Assembly (NCBI GenBank): GCA_964504345.1
Contig: CAZDDX010000007.1
Coordinates: 1-64,000, forward strand
DNA length: 64,000 nucleotides
Direction of reading: 5' to 3'
Source of the DNA: CAMDTE01 sp964504345
Lineage (GTDB): Bacteria > Bacteroidota > Bacteroidia > Flavobacteriales > Schleiferiaceae
The notes beneath the pieces were generated by a model. It was not told the DNA's origin and searched no databases. It saw only the letters and a program-made list of their open reading frames with translations. This document shows positions 1-8,690 of the stretch, piece by piece (position 1 is the first letter of the stretch; every line of letters begins with the position of its first letter). The position numbers and the translations under genes were made by a program.

Positions 1-26
1 CTTTTTTTATACCGTCCAATTAAAAT

Positions 27-2237
27 TTATCCTCGCACGGTCGGTTGTTGAAAAGCCTTAGCCAAGCGGAACGAAACCGCAACAACGTCGCGAACTTCCA
101 ACAAAAGCTGAACCTGCAGCATGCCCAAACGACCGCCCACCACTTGACGTTGCATCAAGTCCACTTGGCTTTCAATCATTTTATTGATGTCCGCCAACAA
201 TACCCGCTTCGCGGCATGTACCTCGTCCAGGTTATTCTTGCCTTGGACGGCGGCCTCTACTTTGTCAAAGTAGGGTCCCAGCAATTTATTGAACTCCATC
301 AAAGCGTCCAAAAACGAACGATTGGGCGTGCTGTGGTGGTTGGATAAATGGTAGCGAATGGACTCGTTGTACTGCGAAGCACTCCGCTCCATGTCCAGCA
401 TTAAATCGTACAAGGCAAAGTAAAGCACCCCGTGTTCGGTGCTGTCCAACCCCATGCGCCGAACATTCTTGGCCATGCGCAAGGACTGTTTTTCGCGGTT
501 GGCCAAACTGGACTTGTTGTTCTTGAACAGTCGGTTCGCAATATCAACATTTTGACCTGCCAACGCGCGAGTCCCAACGGCCAAAGATTTCTCCACTTCC
601 TTCATGGAGTCCAACACCCACTGACGGGCCGTTGCAACGTGCGAATCATTTTGTGCTTGCGCAAAAGACTCGTTTAGCTCAGCTTCCGCTTCGCGCTCCT
701 TGGAAAATACCCGATGGCTGCGGTACAAAACATACAAGGTGAGCAGGAAAAGAGCGATAGCCACGGTGGCTCCTCCAAAGTACATCAAGGCAGCAACCGT
801 AGCGGCAAACAAAAAAGCAATGATGGCCGTCATCAGCCAACCGCCCACTACCGTAAGTACCCCGCTGATTCGGTATACGGCCGTATCCCGACCCCAAGCA
901 CGGTCCGCCAAGGACGAACCCATGGCCACCATAAACGTGACGTAGGTGGTGGACAACGGCAACTTCAACGATGTTGCGTAGGCAATCAAAACCGATGCCA
1001 CCAACAAGTTAACCGAAGCGCGTACCAGGTCAAATGCATGCCCGTCTCCATCCTCGGACTTGCGCTCAAACCGCTTCTCCACGAACGAACGGATGCTGTC
1101 CGAATTCAGTACCGCGAAGGAACGAGAAATGGCCAAGGAGGCACCCACAATTCCACGCGATAGCTGGTTGGACGCAAAAGATTCGGAACCCTCGTCTTGA
1201 CTGCTCAAGTTGATTTCCGTTTCGCTGACCTTACGGGCCTTGGCACTGCGCCACAACGTTACAATCATGATCAAGCCGCACGCCAGTAAAATCCACGTTG
1301 GCGTCTGCACCTTCTCCGTCAATTCCGTCATGTAGTAGGTACTGGCTTCCATGCCCGACGCCGTCAAATTCTGGTACGCCAACCAGCCACCTACGCCCAC
1401 CCCAATGAAATTGACCAGGTCATTGCCCGCGAAGGCCATAGACAAGGAAAACGTCCCCAGCAATACCACAAACCGCAACGGATTGATGCTCCAAAAATGC
1501 AACAAGGCCTGAGCAATCAACGTCAACACCGTAAATACGATGGCATTGATGGTCCAGTCGTTTTGTTCCAGCCAATGAAGTTGAGCTTCGGTCACAAAGG
1601 AAGATCCTTCCGCTCCTTTCACCAACAAAAAGTGAACAATGAACGTGCCCACCAAGCCGCTGAAAACGCCCCCAAACAGCTTCAGCGTCTCCTGCAGTCG
1701 GAACGTAAAGGCCAAACGCCAAATCCACTGAACGAGCAACCCGCCCACAAAGGAAAACAACACGGAGGAGAAAATGCTGGAGACAATGGTGGTTGCCTCG
1801 TTGAATTTCATGACCTGGTAAATTCCTTCCCATCCCATGCCGCGGTTCAACGCAATTTGCAAGGCCACTACAGACCCGGCACCCAGCAAACCAAAAACCA
1901 AAGAGACCGTGGTAGAGGTAGGCAGTCCCTTTCCGTTGAAAAAATCCAGCAGCAGTACGTCCGTGAACATGACGGCCAAAAAGACCCAAATGATGTCCGT
2001 AAACGTGAAAAAACTGGGGTCAAAAACCCCTTTGCGGGCCACTTCCATCATACCGGATGAAGACAAAGTGCCCAAAACCACTCCCAAACTGGCCACGATC
2101 AAAATGGTTCGCATGCTCGCTACCTTTGATCCTTGTGCTGAATTCAAGAAGTTGACGGCGTCGTTGCTCACGCCTACGGTTAAATCAATGGCTGCCAAAA
2201 CCGCCAGGATGATGACCAGTACGAGGTAGATGTCCAT
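27..2237 (-). CDS. PiT-family inorganic phosphate transporter
   Basis: Inner-membrane symporter taking up inorganic phosphate (PiT family), 736 residues. Two family repeats are visible: GVSNDAVNF at about residues 22-30 and AGNDLVNFIGV near 270-280, each inside a bundle of hydrophobic helices. A further helix-rich stretch has LPLSTTYVTFMVAMGSS near 426-442. From about residue 510 to the end the protein is soluble and helical, rich in Lys/Arg/Glu, resembling a PhoU-like regulatory tail; this makes it longer than the roughly 400-500 residues of minimal PiT proteins. The ATG is preceded by a near-consensus -7 element, so the gene starts its own unit, divergent from the DUF255 gene 57 bp away. 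The substrate (phosphate) is inferred from the family; the tail function is inference. Confidence 0.9.
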   Translation of the reverse strand: MDIYLVLVIILAVLAAIDLTVGVSNDAVNFLNSAQGSKVASMRTILIVASLGVVLGTLSSSGMMEVARKGVFDPSFFTFTDIIWVFLAVMFTDVLLLDFFNGKGLPTSTTVSLVFGLLGAGSVVALQIALNRGMGWEGIYQVMKFNEATTIVSSIFSSVLFSFVGGLLVQWIWRLAFTFRLQETLKLFGGVFSGLVGTFIVHFLLVKGAEGSSFVTEAQLHWLEQNDWTINAIVFTVLTLIAQALLHFWSINPLRFVVLLGTFSLSMAFAGNDLVNFIGVGVGGWLAYQNLTASGMEASTYYMTELTEKVQTPTWILLACGLIMIVTLWRSAKARKVSETEINLSSQDEGSESFASNQLSRGIVGASLAISRSFAVLNSDSIRSFVEKRFERKSEDGDGHAFDLVRASVNLLVASVLIAYATSLKLPLSTTYVTFMVAMGSSLADRAWGRDTAVYRISGVLTVVGGWLMTAIIAFLFAATVAALMYFGGATVAIALFLLTLYVLYRSHRVFSKEREAEAELNESFAQAQNDSHVATARQWVLDSMKEVEKSLAVGTRALAGQNVDIANRLFKNNKSSLANREKQSLRMAKNVRRMGLDSTEHGVLYFALYDLMLDMERSASQYNESIRYHLSNHHSTPNRSFLDALMEFNKLLGPYFDKVEAAVQGKNNLDEVHAAKRVLLADINKMIESQVDLMQRQVVGGRLGMLQVQLLLEVRDVVAVSFRLAKAFQQPTVRG

Positions 2238-2243
2238 AGTCTG

Positions 2244-2251
2244 CGAAGTTA
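2244..2251 (-). promoter_or_regulatory. Possible -7 element of the PiT gene
   Basis: TAACTTCG on the minus strand differs at one position from the Bacteroidota -7 consensus TAnnTTTG and ends 6 nt before the ATG at 2237. No convincing -33 TTG is seen. Weak call on its own. Confidence 0.3.
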
Positions 2252-2294
2252 CTCCCGAAGAAACGGCATTTCGTTAACAATGAATTAATTTTCC

Positions 2295-4376
2295 ATGCCG
2301 AACCGCCTCCAAAACAGCCCAAGTGCCTACCTGCAGCAGCACGCCCACAATCCCGTGGACTGGTGGCCGTGGTCCAACGAGGCTTGGGAAACGGCAGCTG
2401 CCAAGGGCCAATGGGTCGTATTGTCCATCGGCTACTCCACCTGCCACTGGTGCCACGCCATGGAGCGGGACGTCTTTGAGCAACCGGCCGCGGCAGAAGC
2501 CATGAGCGATTTTGTTTGCATCAAGGTGGACCGCGAGGAACGTCCGGACGTGGACCAAGTCTACATGCAAGCCGCATTGGCCATGAACGGCAACGGCGGA
2601 TGGCCCCTCAACCTCATTGTCCTGCCCGACGGTCGCCCGATTTGGGCCGGAACCTACCTGCCCCTGGACCGTTGGTTGGACCTCCTCCAGCGCATTCGCA
2701 CCGTCCGCACCACCCAACGCGCCACCGCAGACGACTACGCCCACCAGGTGGAACAAGCCCTGCGCAGCGCTCAGACCCATACCCCCACTTCCTCCGAAAC
2801 TCCAGCTGCAGAACCGCCCGCCTCCCTCCGTCCGGACGACTTGTGGGACCGGGTGGCCTCCGGTTGGGACGTTCAAAATTTTGGACACCGTCGGAATCAA
2901 CCCTTTCCCCTGTCCGACGAATGGCTCCAAGCGGCCCAATCCGCGGTACACCGAGATCACCCTGCTGCCCTGCTCCACGCCACCCAATCCGTCCTCCGTT
3001 GGCACGCCTCCGGCAGCTACGACCGTCTGGACGGTGGCCTCATGCGCTACGCCACCGAACCCAGCCTCCGCATTCCCCACTTTGAAAAAATGCTCTACGA
3101 CAACGCCCTGTACGCTACCGCGTGCAACAGCTTGTCTGCCCTGATTCAACACCCCCTAGCCCACTACCCGGCCGGCGTCGGACCCCACGGCACGGAAGCA
3201 ACAGCCCAAGCCCTGCAAGCCGCCGCCGCAGACACCCTCCACTTTCTGGACCACCACTTGTTGCAAGCCAACGGACTCTACGGCGCCGGCTGGGACGCGG
3301 ACTCCGAAGGGCACGAAGGACGCTACTACACCTGGACCGAAGACGAACTGCACGAAGTTTTGGGCGCCGCCGCTGCCCACGAACTGATCCAATCGCTTCG
3401 CGCGGCGGGCGGCACGCCTTGGGAAGGACGCTGGATCCTCCACCGAGACAACAGCTCGCCCAATACCTCCCATTTGCTCCGTGCGGCGCGCCAAAAACGC
3501 ATTCCGCCCTTCCAGGACCCCAAAGCCCTTCTGGGTTGGAACGCCTTGGCCGTCTCCGCCTGGGCCCACGCCGCCCGATGGGGTTTGGACCCCGCTTCGG
3601 CCGCGCAACGAGCCACCGAATTGGGCCGCCAACTGGCCCTCCGCTTCTTCTCCAGCGCCCCGGAAGCACAAAACACCCCTGAAACCACTGATTACGAGGT
3701 ACTTATTTCCTTAGCGAACTCCACCTCCGCCGCTCCTTCGCGCGTGGTGTACCCCAACGGCAGCCGCGGTCCCCGCGCCCAACTGGACGACGTGGTCCTG
3801 GCTGCCCAAGCCTTCCTCCACCTGGCCGCCTTGGATCCCGACCCCCTTTGGCTTTCTTTATCCTTGGCCTGGGCCGAACGCGCCTTGCGGGACTACCCCC
3901 ACCTACCCCACGGCACCGCCTCCACCGCGCACGATGTCTCGGACCGCCCCTTCTTGGAGGCCGTTGAGACCGAAGACAGCGTGGTCCCGTCCGCAAACGC
4001 CGTATTGACCGAACTCTTGTACCATTTGGGTCTGGCCACTGGCCGCATGGAATGGATTGCGCAGGCCCAGGAACGAGCCGAAATGGCCAAAAATGCCGCC
4101 GCACAGCACCCGTCCAGCCACACCCACTTTTTGGGATTTTGGACCGCAATTGAGCCGACGGATCCAAAAACAGAGCGCTGCGTTTGGACCTTTACCGGAC
4201 CCGATTCCGCCGCATGGCGCGCACGAGCGGATCAAGATTTTTTACTACGCCCGGAAGATCCGGTCCTTTTGGAATCCGGAAACGGAACTACGGGCGTCAC
4301 CCGATGTACCAAGGGGCAATGCTCCGCTCCCTATACGGACTGGGAAGCCTTTCGCGCGGCCGCTTCCTTCAGGTAA
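2295..4376 (+). CDS. DUF255 thioredoxin-like / glycosidase-fold protein (YyaL/SPATA20 family)
   Basis: 693-residue protein of the DUF255 (YyaL, SSP411/SPATA20) family. The N-terminal 160 residues form the thioredoxin-like DUF255 domain, with the family signature around HNPVDWWPW (18-26) and the redox-type motif STCHWCH with Cys50 and Cys53. The remainder matches the family's (alpha/alpha) barrel part, with HFEKMLYDNA and YGAGWDADSEGHEG stretches typical of these proteins. The biochemical role of the family is not settled, so none is claimed. The gene is transcribed away from the PiT gene, and its last 46 bp overlap the end of tsaB on the opposite strand, so the two C-termini share DNA. The first ATG is used; it fits the usual family N-terminus. 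Confidence 0.88.
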   Translation: MPNRLQNSPSAYLQQHAHNPVDWWPWSNEAWETAAAKGQWVVLSIGYSTCHWCHAMERDVFEQPAAAEAMSDFVCIKVDREERPDVDQVYMQAALAMNGNGGWPLNLIVLPDGRPIWAGTYLPLDRWLDLLQRIRTVRTTQRATADDYAHQVEQALRSAQTHTPTSSETPAAEPPASLRPDDLWDRVASGWDVQNFGHRRNQPFPLSDEWLQAAQSAVHRDHPAALLHATQSVLRWHASGSYDRLDGGLMRYATEPSLRIPHFEKMLYDNALYATACNSLSALIQHPLAHYPAGVGPHGTEATAQALQAAAADTLHFLDHHLLQANGLYGAGWDADSEGHEGRYYTWTEDELHEVLGAAAAHELIQSLRAAGGTPWEGRWILHRDNSSPNTSHLLRAARQKRIPPFQDPKALLGWNALAVSAWAHAARWGLDPASAAQRATELGRQLALRFFSSAPEAQNTPETTDYEVLISLANSTSAAPSRVVYPNGSRGPRAQLDDVVLAAQAFLHLAALDPDPLWLSLSLAWAERALRDYPHLPHGTASTAHDVSDRPFLEAVETEDSVVPSANAVLTELLYHLGLATGRMEWIAQAQERAEMAKNAAAQHPSSHTHFLGFWTAIEPTDPKTERCVWTFTGPDSAAWRARADQDFLLRPEDPVLLESGNGTTGVTRCTKGQCSAPYTDWEAFRAAASFR

Positions 4377-5071
4377 TTGGGCGCATACCGCCCCAAGTCT
4401 TCTACTCGGCCCGCCGCCAGTCGCGCACACGCCACCCGAACGGACCCCGCCAACCAATTTTCCGGGGGCAATTCGCCCAGGCATTGGGAACCTTTCGGAA
4501 GCCACGGTTCCAGCTTTGCGGCGCCGTCGCCTACCGCCACCAAGGGTTCCGTTCCCCAATCCGCAACACGGTCCGGAAAAATCCAGGCCTCGTCTTCTGT
4601 AATTCGCGTTCCGTTGGGGGCAAAAAAGGCCCCATAAACCTCCAGCCGACGGGCGTCTACGGCCGCAAAAATGCGCCGCTCGGAAGTTGGAACTGCGTCG
4701 GCAGAAACAAGCGTGCCAATCGCCAATGATTCCAAGGTGGGAACCGCCACCAGCGGGAGTTCCAGCGCCGCGCAAAGTCCCTTTGCGGAAGCCGCCCCAA
4801 TGCGCAAACCGGTGTACGAGCCCGGCCCGTCGCTGACGGATACCGCGCGCCAAATGCTGCGGGGAAATGCAGCAAATGCCTCTTGCAACACTATGTGCAG
4901 GCGTTCTGCGTGCAAAAAACCGGTTTCGGCGCGCTCGGCGCGGTGCCACAGCAGCGCGCCCGTGGCGGCATCGGCCACCGCCACCCCGCAGAGCGGGGTG
5001 GCGGTCTCCAGATGAACCAAAACTCCAGCAGAACCGGCCACAACCGCGTTAACCACCGCGACCTCTTCCAT
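4331..5071 (-). CDS. tsaB: tRNA threonylcarbamoyladenosine synthesis protein TsaB
   Basis: 246 residues. TsaB is the non-catalytic ASKHA-fold partner of TsaD in making the t6A modification at position 37 of ANN-decoding tRNAs. The diagnostic DGPGSYTGLRIG motif is at residues 81-92, and LETATPLCGVAV (21-32) is the first phosphate-type loop. The chosen ATG overlaps the stop of the upstream adaptor gene as TAATG, which suggests translational coupling. The family usually begins about 17 residues later, near VLVHLE, so the first 16 residues may be an extension; no internal ATG lies there. Its 3' end overlaps the convergent DUF255 gene by 46 bp. Confidence 0.88.
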   Translation of the reverse strand: MEEVAVVNAVVAGSAGVLVHLETATPLCGVAVADAATGALLWHRAERAETGFLHAERLHIVLQEAFAAFPRSIWRAVSVSDGPGSYTGLRIGAASAKGLCAALELPLVAVPTLESLAIGTLVSADAVPTSERRIFAAVDARRLEVYGAFFAPNGTRITEDEAWIFPDRVADWGTEPLVAVGDGAAKLEPWLPKGSQCLGELPPENWLAGSVRVACARLAAGRVEDLGRYAPNYLKEAAARKASQSV

Positions 5072-6324
5072 TATTTTTTAACCGCAACGCCCTCCGGCTT
5101 GCCGCCCAAACGCTTCTTCACGGATGCGCCGTCTTGCAATTCCGTGGAAACTTGCTCGTACGGCCCCACCACCAACTCTTGCTTGGGTTTCAATCCCCGG
5201 TTGATGTGGATGAATCGGTCGTCTTGTATGCCAACACCTACCGGGTGCTCCACTGCCTTGCCGTCCTGGTACAAAAAGACCACCTCCCGCTGCTTGCCGG
5301 TGGCGGAATCCTCACGAGTGGTGACCGCTTGAATCGGGACTGCCGGAACCTGACGCGCAAAGGCAGTTAAAATGTCTACCGTTGCTGTCATGCCCGGACG
5401 AAGCGGTTGCGCATTGCCAGCTTTCACCAAATCCGCGTACGACTCCGCCAAAACCGTCATGACCACTTCAAAATTGGTCACTTGATCCACTCCCGAAAGC
5501 GCCGACCGCTTGGCAGCACCGCCAATCTCCGTCACCAAGGCCTTGAACTCACGCCCCATGTAAGCATCTACCTGCACCACGGCGGTATCGCCCAACTTCA
5601 CCCGAACAATATCGTTCTCGTTGACGTCCACCACTACCTCCATGGCCTCCAACTGCGATATCCGCATCAATTCCGTACCTGCCATTTGTGCCGTACCCAC
5701 TACGCGTTCGCCCAATTCCACGGACAATCCGGTAACCGTACCGTCAATAGGCGCGCGCAGGGTAGTTCGCTTCAGGTTGTCTTCTGCTTCCCGCAAACCG
5801 CTTTGGGCACTTTGCAATTGGAACCGAGCAGACTCCACCGTCAACTCAGAAACTTCGTAGCCCCGAACGGCTTGATCCCATTCGGAATCCGACAAAACTC
5901 CTTGTTCGTGGAGCTTCTTGCTTCGCTCGTAGGAGCGCTTGGCCTCCCGGAATCCGGCCTCTGCCTGTGCCAATGCAGACTTGGCCACGTTGACCGCAGC
6001 CGCACCGCGACTCACCTGGCTTTGGTAGATATCCGGGTTGATGCGCAAAAGCAAATCTCCTTTGCGCACTTTTTGACCTTCTTTGACGTACAACTCCCGG
6101 ATTTCGCCCGACACCTCCGGCGAAATGGCCACGTCAAACGACGGCTGGATTTTCCCAGACGCATTCACGGTTTCCACCAAATTTTCCAGCGTTACCGCTC
6201 CAATTTCTACTTCTACAACGGTGTTGTTCTGGCCCCACCATCCGGCTTTCTTGCCAACAATGCCCACAACCACTAAAACCACCAAGCCAATCAAGGCCCA
6301 AACTTTCCACGTTAGCTTTTTCAT
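5071..6324 (-). CDS. Efflux periplasmic adaptor (HlyD/MacA-like membrane fusion protein)
   Basis: 417-residue membrane fusion protein that would link an inner-membrane pump to an outer-membrane TolC channel. One N-terminal transmembrane helix (about 7-25) anchors it. A lipoyl/barrel-sandwich half (SGEIRELYVKEGQKVRKGD near 70-88) is followed by a long alpha-helical hairpin (about 105-185), the second lipoyl half (LRAPIDGTVTGLSVELGERV near 192-211) and beta-barrel domains. The start ATG overlaps the tolC stop as ATGA and the stop overlaps the tsaB start, so all three are probably cotranscribed and coupled. No ABC or RND permease lies next to it in this window, so its pump partner is not known here. 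MacA-like is the best guess from size and the N-terminal anchor. Confidence 0.88.
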   Translation of the reverse strand: MKKLTWKVWALIGLVVLVVVGIVGKKAGWWGQNNTVVEVEIGAVTLENLVETVNASGKIQPSFDVAISPEVSGEIRELYVKEGQKVRKGDLLLRINPDIYQSQVSRGAAAVNVAKSALAQAEAGFREAKRSYERSKKLHEQGVLSDSEWDQAVRGYEVSELTVESARFQLQSAQSGLREAEDNLKRTTLRAPIDGTVTGLSVELGERVVGTAQMAGTELMRISQLEAMEVVVDVNENDIVRVKLGDTAVVQVDAYMGREFKALVTEIGGAAKRSALSGVDQVTNFEVVMTVLAESYADLVKAGNAQPLRPGMTATVDILTAFARQVPAVPIQAVTTREDSATGKQREVVFLYQDGKAVEHPVGVGIQDDRFIHINRGLKPKQELVVGPYEQVSTELQDGASVKKRLGGKPEGVAVKK

Positions 6325-7811
6325 TTTCCTAAGTCTTCTAATTCATCTATCGGCAATCCGTTGACGTACAACTCCAACACTTTCCGTTTAAAAAACCAAT
6401 CGTACTTGGCGCGCAACACCTCGGAAACCGCCGCCAAATGGGTGTTCACGGCCGACGAATAATCGTAGGCACTCAACATTCCCTCTTCCCGGCGGGCAAA
6501 GGCATAATCGGCATTCTCTTTACTCGCCTGGGCAGCCGTCTCCGCCGCCTTGAACTGTGCCAAGGCCGCCTTGGCGTCCAACTGCGCCCGTTCCAGGGTC
6601 TGTCGGTACTGCTGTTCGGATAAAGCAACATTCAGCTCCGCACTGGCCCGTGCCAACTCCGCACGTTGTACGGCATTGCGTACCTGCAATGCGTTGAACA
6701 AAGGTACGTTCATGCTCAAGCCCACAAACTGACGAACGTTGTCCGTGATTTGATTCCCAAATGCCTTGGGAGCGGTTCCTGTAGGCACGGTGAAATCTCG
6801 GTAAACATCAATTCTTTGGCCAGGATCCAGTGGATTGACCCAGTACCCTACCACCATGGGCAAGGTCTGTTGCCCGGTGACCACTAAGTCCCGATTGGAA
6901 TACGTGGTGGACCACTGACCGTTGACGCTGAGCCGCGGCAAGTAGGAACCTTTAGCCGCCTTCACCGCATGAAAGGCACTCCGAACGGACAATTGCGCCA
7001 CTTGAATCGACGGCTGTCGCTCGTTGGAGGCTTCGTAGAGTACCGCAATGGGCGAAGAAAGTAAAACGGCCGTTCCTTGTGTTTCGTTACTTCCGGAAGG
7101 AACAACAAACTCTGCCGTCAGATCCACCGGTGCATTCATGGCCTGAAACAAGGCCAATCGAGTCAATTCCACCTGATTCTGCGTGGTCACGGCACGTTGA
7201 ACGTCCCGGGCGTGTTGTGCTTGAATCTGATAAACGTCTGCCGGTGTTCCGCTGCCCACGGCGCGAATTTTTTGTGCCCGCTCCACCAAGCGCAAAGAGA
7301 GGCGTTCCTGTTCCTCTGCCACCTTGTGCGCCTCTTGTGCCATCAAAACCTGTAAATAGGCAAGCGACACGTTCAAAACCACCTCGTATTGACCAGAGAC
7401 ATAGCGCAAAGCGCTTGCGGCGGCATCCACCTGCGCTCGGCGGTAGTTGTGGTAGGTTTGAAAACCGTCGAAAACATTCAGGGAAGCAACCAAACTACCA
7501 GACGCACTGGACAAACCGGTACGGCTGACGGTGTTGGTTACGGGATCCACCACCAAACCGCTGTTGGTGAAGTAGCCCGAGTTGGCATTCACCGAAGGCA
7601 AAAAAGCCGCACCCGCCGCAGTGGCATCAAAACGAGCTCCCTGCTCGTTGAGCTGCGCTTGCTTTAGCGATATGCTGTTGTTGAGCGCGGCACCGATGCA
7701 CTCTTCCAACGTCATCAACCGACTGCCGGCAATTGACGTCGGAGCGTTTTGGCTCCAAAGGACCGCAAAACCGCCCCAGGCAGTCAGCATCAGAAAAAGG
7801 ATACGTTTCAT
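6321..7811 (-). CDS. TolC-family outer-membrane efflux protein
   Basis: 496 residues, outer-membrane channel of the TolC family. A signal peptide (about residues 1-20, ending at WSQN) precedes two homologous halves rich in long coiled helices, each with the usual heptad-like Ala/Gln/Arg pattern (for example near 130-220 and 370-450), separated by beta-strand regions with NSGYFTNSG. The codon directly before the chosen ATG is TTG and reads in the same frame; the ATG at 7811 is preferred. It overlaps the adaptor gene by 4 bp (ATGA), giving a tolC-adaptor pair. The upstream gene ends only about 50 bp before it with no visible terminator, so readthrough from the oxidase block is possible. Confidence 0.88.
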   Translation of the reverse strand: MKRILFLMLTAWGGFAVLWSQNAPTSIAGSRLMTLEECIGAALNNSISLKQAQLNEQGARFDATAAGAAFLPSVNANSGYFTNSGLVVDPVTNTVSRTGLSSASGSLVASLNVFDGFQTYHNYRRAQVDAAASALRYVSGQYEVVLNVSLAYLQVLMAQEAHKVAEEQERLSLRLVERAQKIRAVGSGTPADVYQIQAQHARDVQRAVTTQNQVELTRLALFQAMNAPVDLTAEFVVPSGSNETQGTAVLLSSPIAVLYEASNERQPSIQVAQLSVRSAFHAVKAAKGSYLPRLSVNGQWSTTYSNRDLVVTGQQTLPMVVGYWVNPLDPGQRIDVYRDFTVPTGTAPKAFGNQITDNVRQFVGLSMNVPLFNALQVRNAVQRAELARASAELNVALSEQQYRQTLERAQLDAKAALAQFKAAETAAQASKENADYAFARREEGMLSAYDYSSAVNTHLAAVSEVLRAKYDWFFKRKVLELYVNGLPIDELEDLGK

Positions 7812-7862
7812 CAAAATAACCGGATTTGTCGATGGAATACCGGCAAAAATCGTGCTAAGCTT

Positions 7863-8108
7863 TTATTCAGCTTGCTTTTTTTTCGTCGACCGGTACCAAA
7901 AAAAGCCCACCGTGCCCATCATGACGTAGGGCATGGCCATTAAATAGACGATTCCCGCGTTCAAACCTTCGGCTTCCACGCCCCCCCCCTCGGCATTGGT
8001 TTCCACTGTTGCCTTGCACATGGCGCATTGGGCGTGTGCCGCAACCGGAACCACCAACAACCCCAAAGCCAAAAGGGCCGTTCCCATCCAAGATCTAGCG
8101 TTTGTCAT
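7863..8108 (-). CDS. Small exported CxxC membrane protein in the cytochrome oxidase block
   Basis: 81 residues, not assigned to a named family by me. A signal peptide (about 1-27, ending AHAQ) is followed directly by CAMC (28-31), a Gly/Glu-rich linker, and one transmembrane helix (about 52-72) with a Lys-rich C-terminal tail. The predicted arrangement is a short periplasmic thiol head on a membrane anchor. It is the last gene of a run SCO, DUF420, this gene, so a role near copper or heme handling for cytochrome oxidase is a reasonable inference but is not shown. The linker is encoded by a run of nine G residues (C9 on the plus strand at 7981-7989), a place where slippage or sequencing error could alter the frame. 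Confidence 0.65.
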   Translation of the reverse strand: MTNARSWMGTALLALGLLVVPVAAHAQCAMCKATVETNAEGGGVEAEGLNAGIVYLMAMPYVMMGTVGFFWYRSTKKKQAE

Positions 8109-8109
8109 A

Positions 8110-8679
8110 TCAGGGCTGTGGATAATAAGGCGCCATGAAAACGTAGACCAATACTCCCGTTATAGCTACGTAGAGCCAGATGGGAAAAGTCCAACGCACC
8201 AAGCGCTTGTGGGCTTGTACTTGGCCCGTCATGGCGCGGTAGATGCTCAGCATGGCGAGAGGAAGAACCGGAACAGAAAGTGCGATGTGGGTAATGAGGA
8301 TGAAAAAATAGACGGGACGTACCCAGCCCTCTCCGCCAAAGGGCGCGTTGGGGTTGGACAATCGGGCCAAAACATAACTGACCAAGAAGAGCGCAGACAA
8401 ACCAAAGGCCGTTAAATTGGCCAACCGGTGCCACGCCACTTGTTTGGACTTGATCATGCCAAAACCAACCAACAACAAAACCGCCGTACATCCGTTGAGT
8501 ACGGCGTGAAAAAACGGCAAGGAGCGAAAATTGGTGTGTCCCCACTGGATCTTCCAGTCTTCCGGGAGTAAAAACAAAAGCGCCACTACCACGGGAACCG
8601 CAATGGACAAGGAGACGATGGTGGGAATGGCCCAACGATCGGAGGAGGGCACGGGGCGCTGGGGTGAATTATTCTGCAT
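8110..8679 (-). CDS. DUF420 membrane protein
   Basis: 189 residues with about five hydrophobic segments (near 18-38, 50-75, 85-105, 120-145, 165-182). It matches the DUF420 family, whose members (such as Bacillus YozB/CtaM) sit beside heme-copper oxidase genes and are needed for aa3-type oxidase activity in some Firmicutes. Conserved-looking His residues occur within or near the helices (for example FHAVLNG, WHRLAN, THIAL, HKRLVRW). It lies between the SCO gene and a small CxxC protein, with only 11 bp to SCO, and is expected to act in oxidase assembly in the inner membrane. The role is by family and neighbourhood. Confidence 0.8.
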   Translation of the reverse strand: MQNNSPQRPVPSSDRWAIPTIVSLSIAVPVVVALLFLLPEDWKIQWGHTNFRSLPFFHAVLNGCTAVLLLVGFGMIKSKQVAWHRLANLTAFGLSALFLVSYVLARLSNPNAPFGGEGWVRPVYFFILITHIALSVPVLPLAMLSIYRAMTGQVQAHKRLVRWTFPIWLYVAITGVLVYVFMAPYYPQP

Positions 8680-8690
8680 GAAGAGCGAAA

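Noticed and set aside
2286..2293. -7 element TAATTTTC before the DUF255 gene
   Set aside because: One mismatch and only one base before the ATG, closer than any other case, so it is not convincing.
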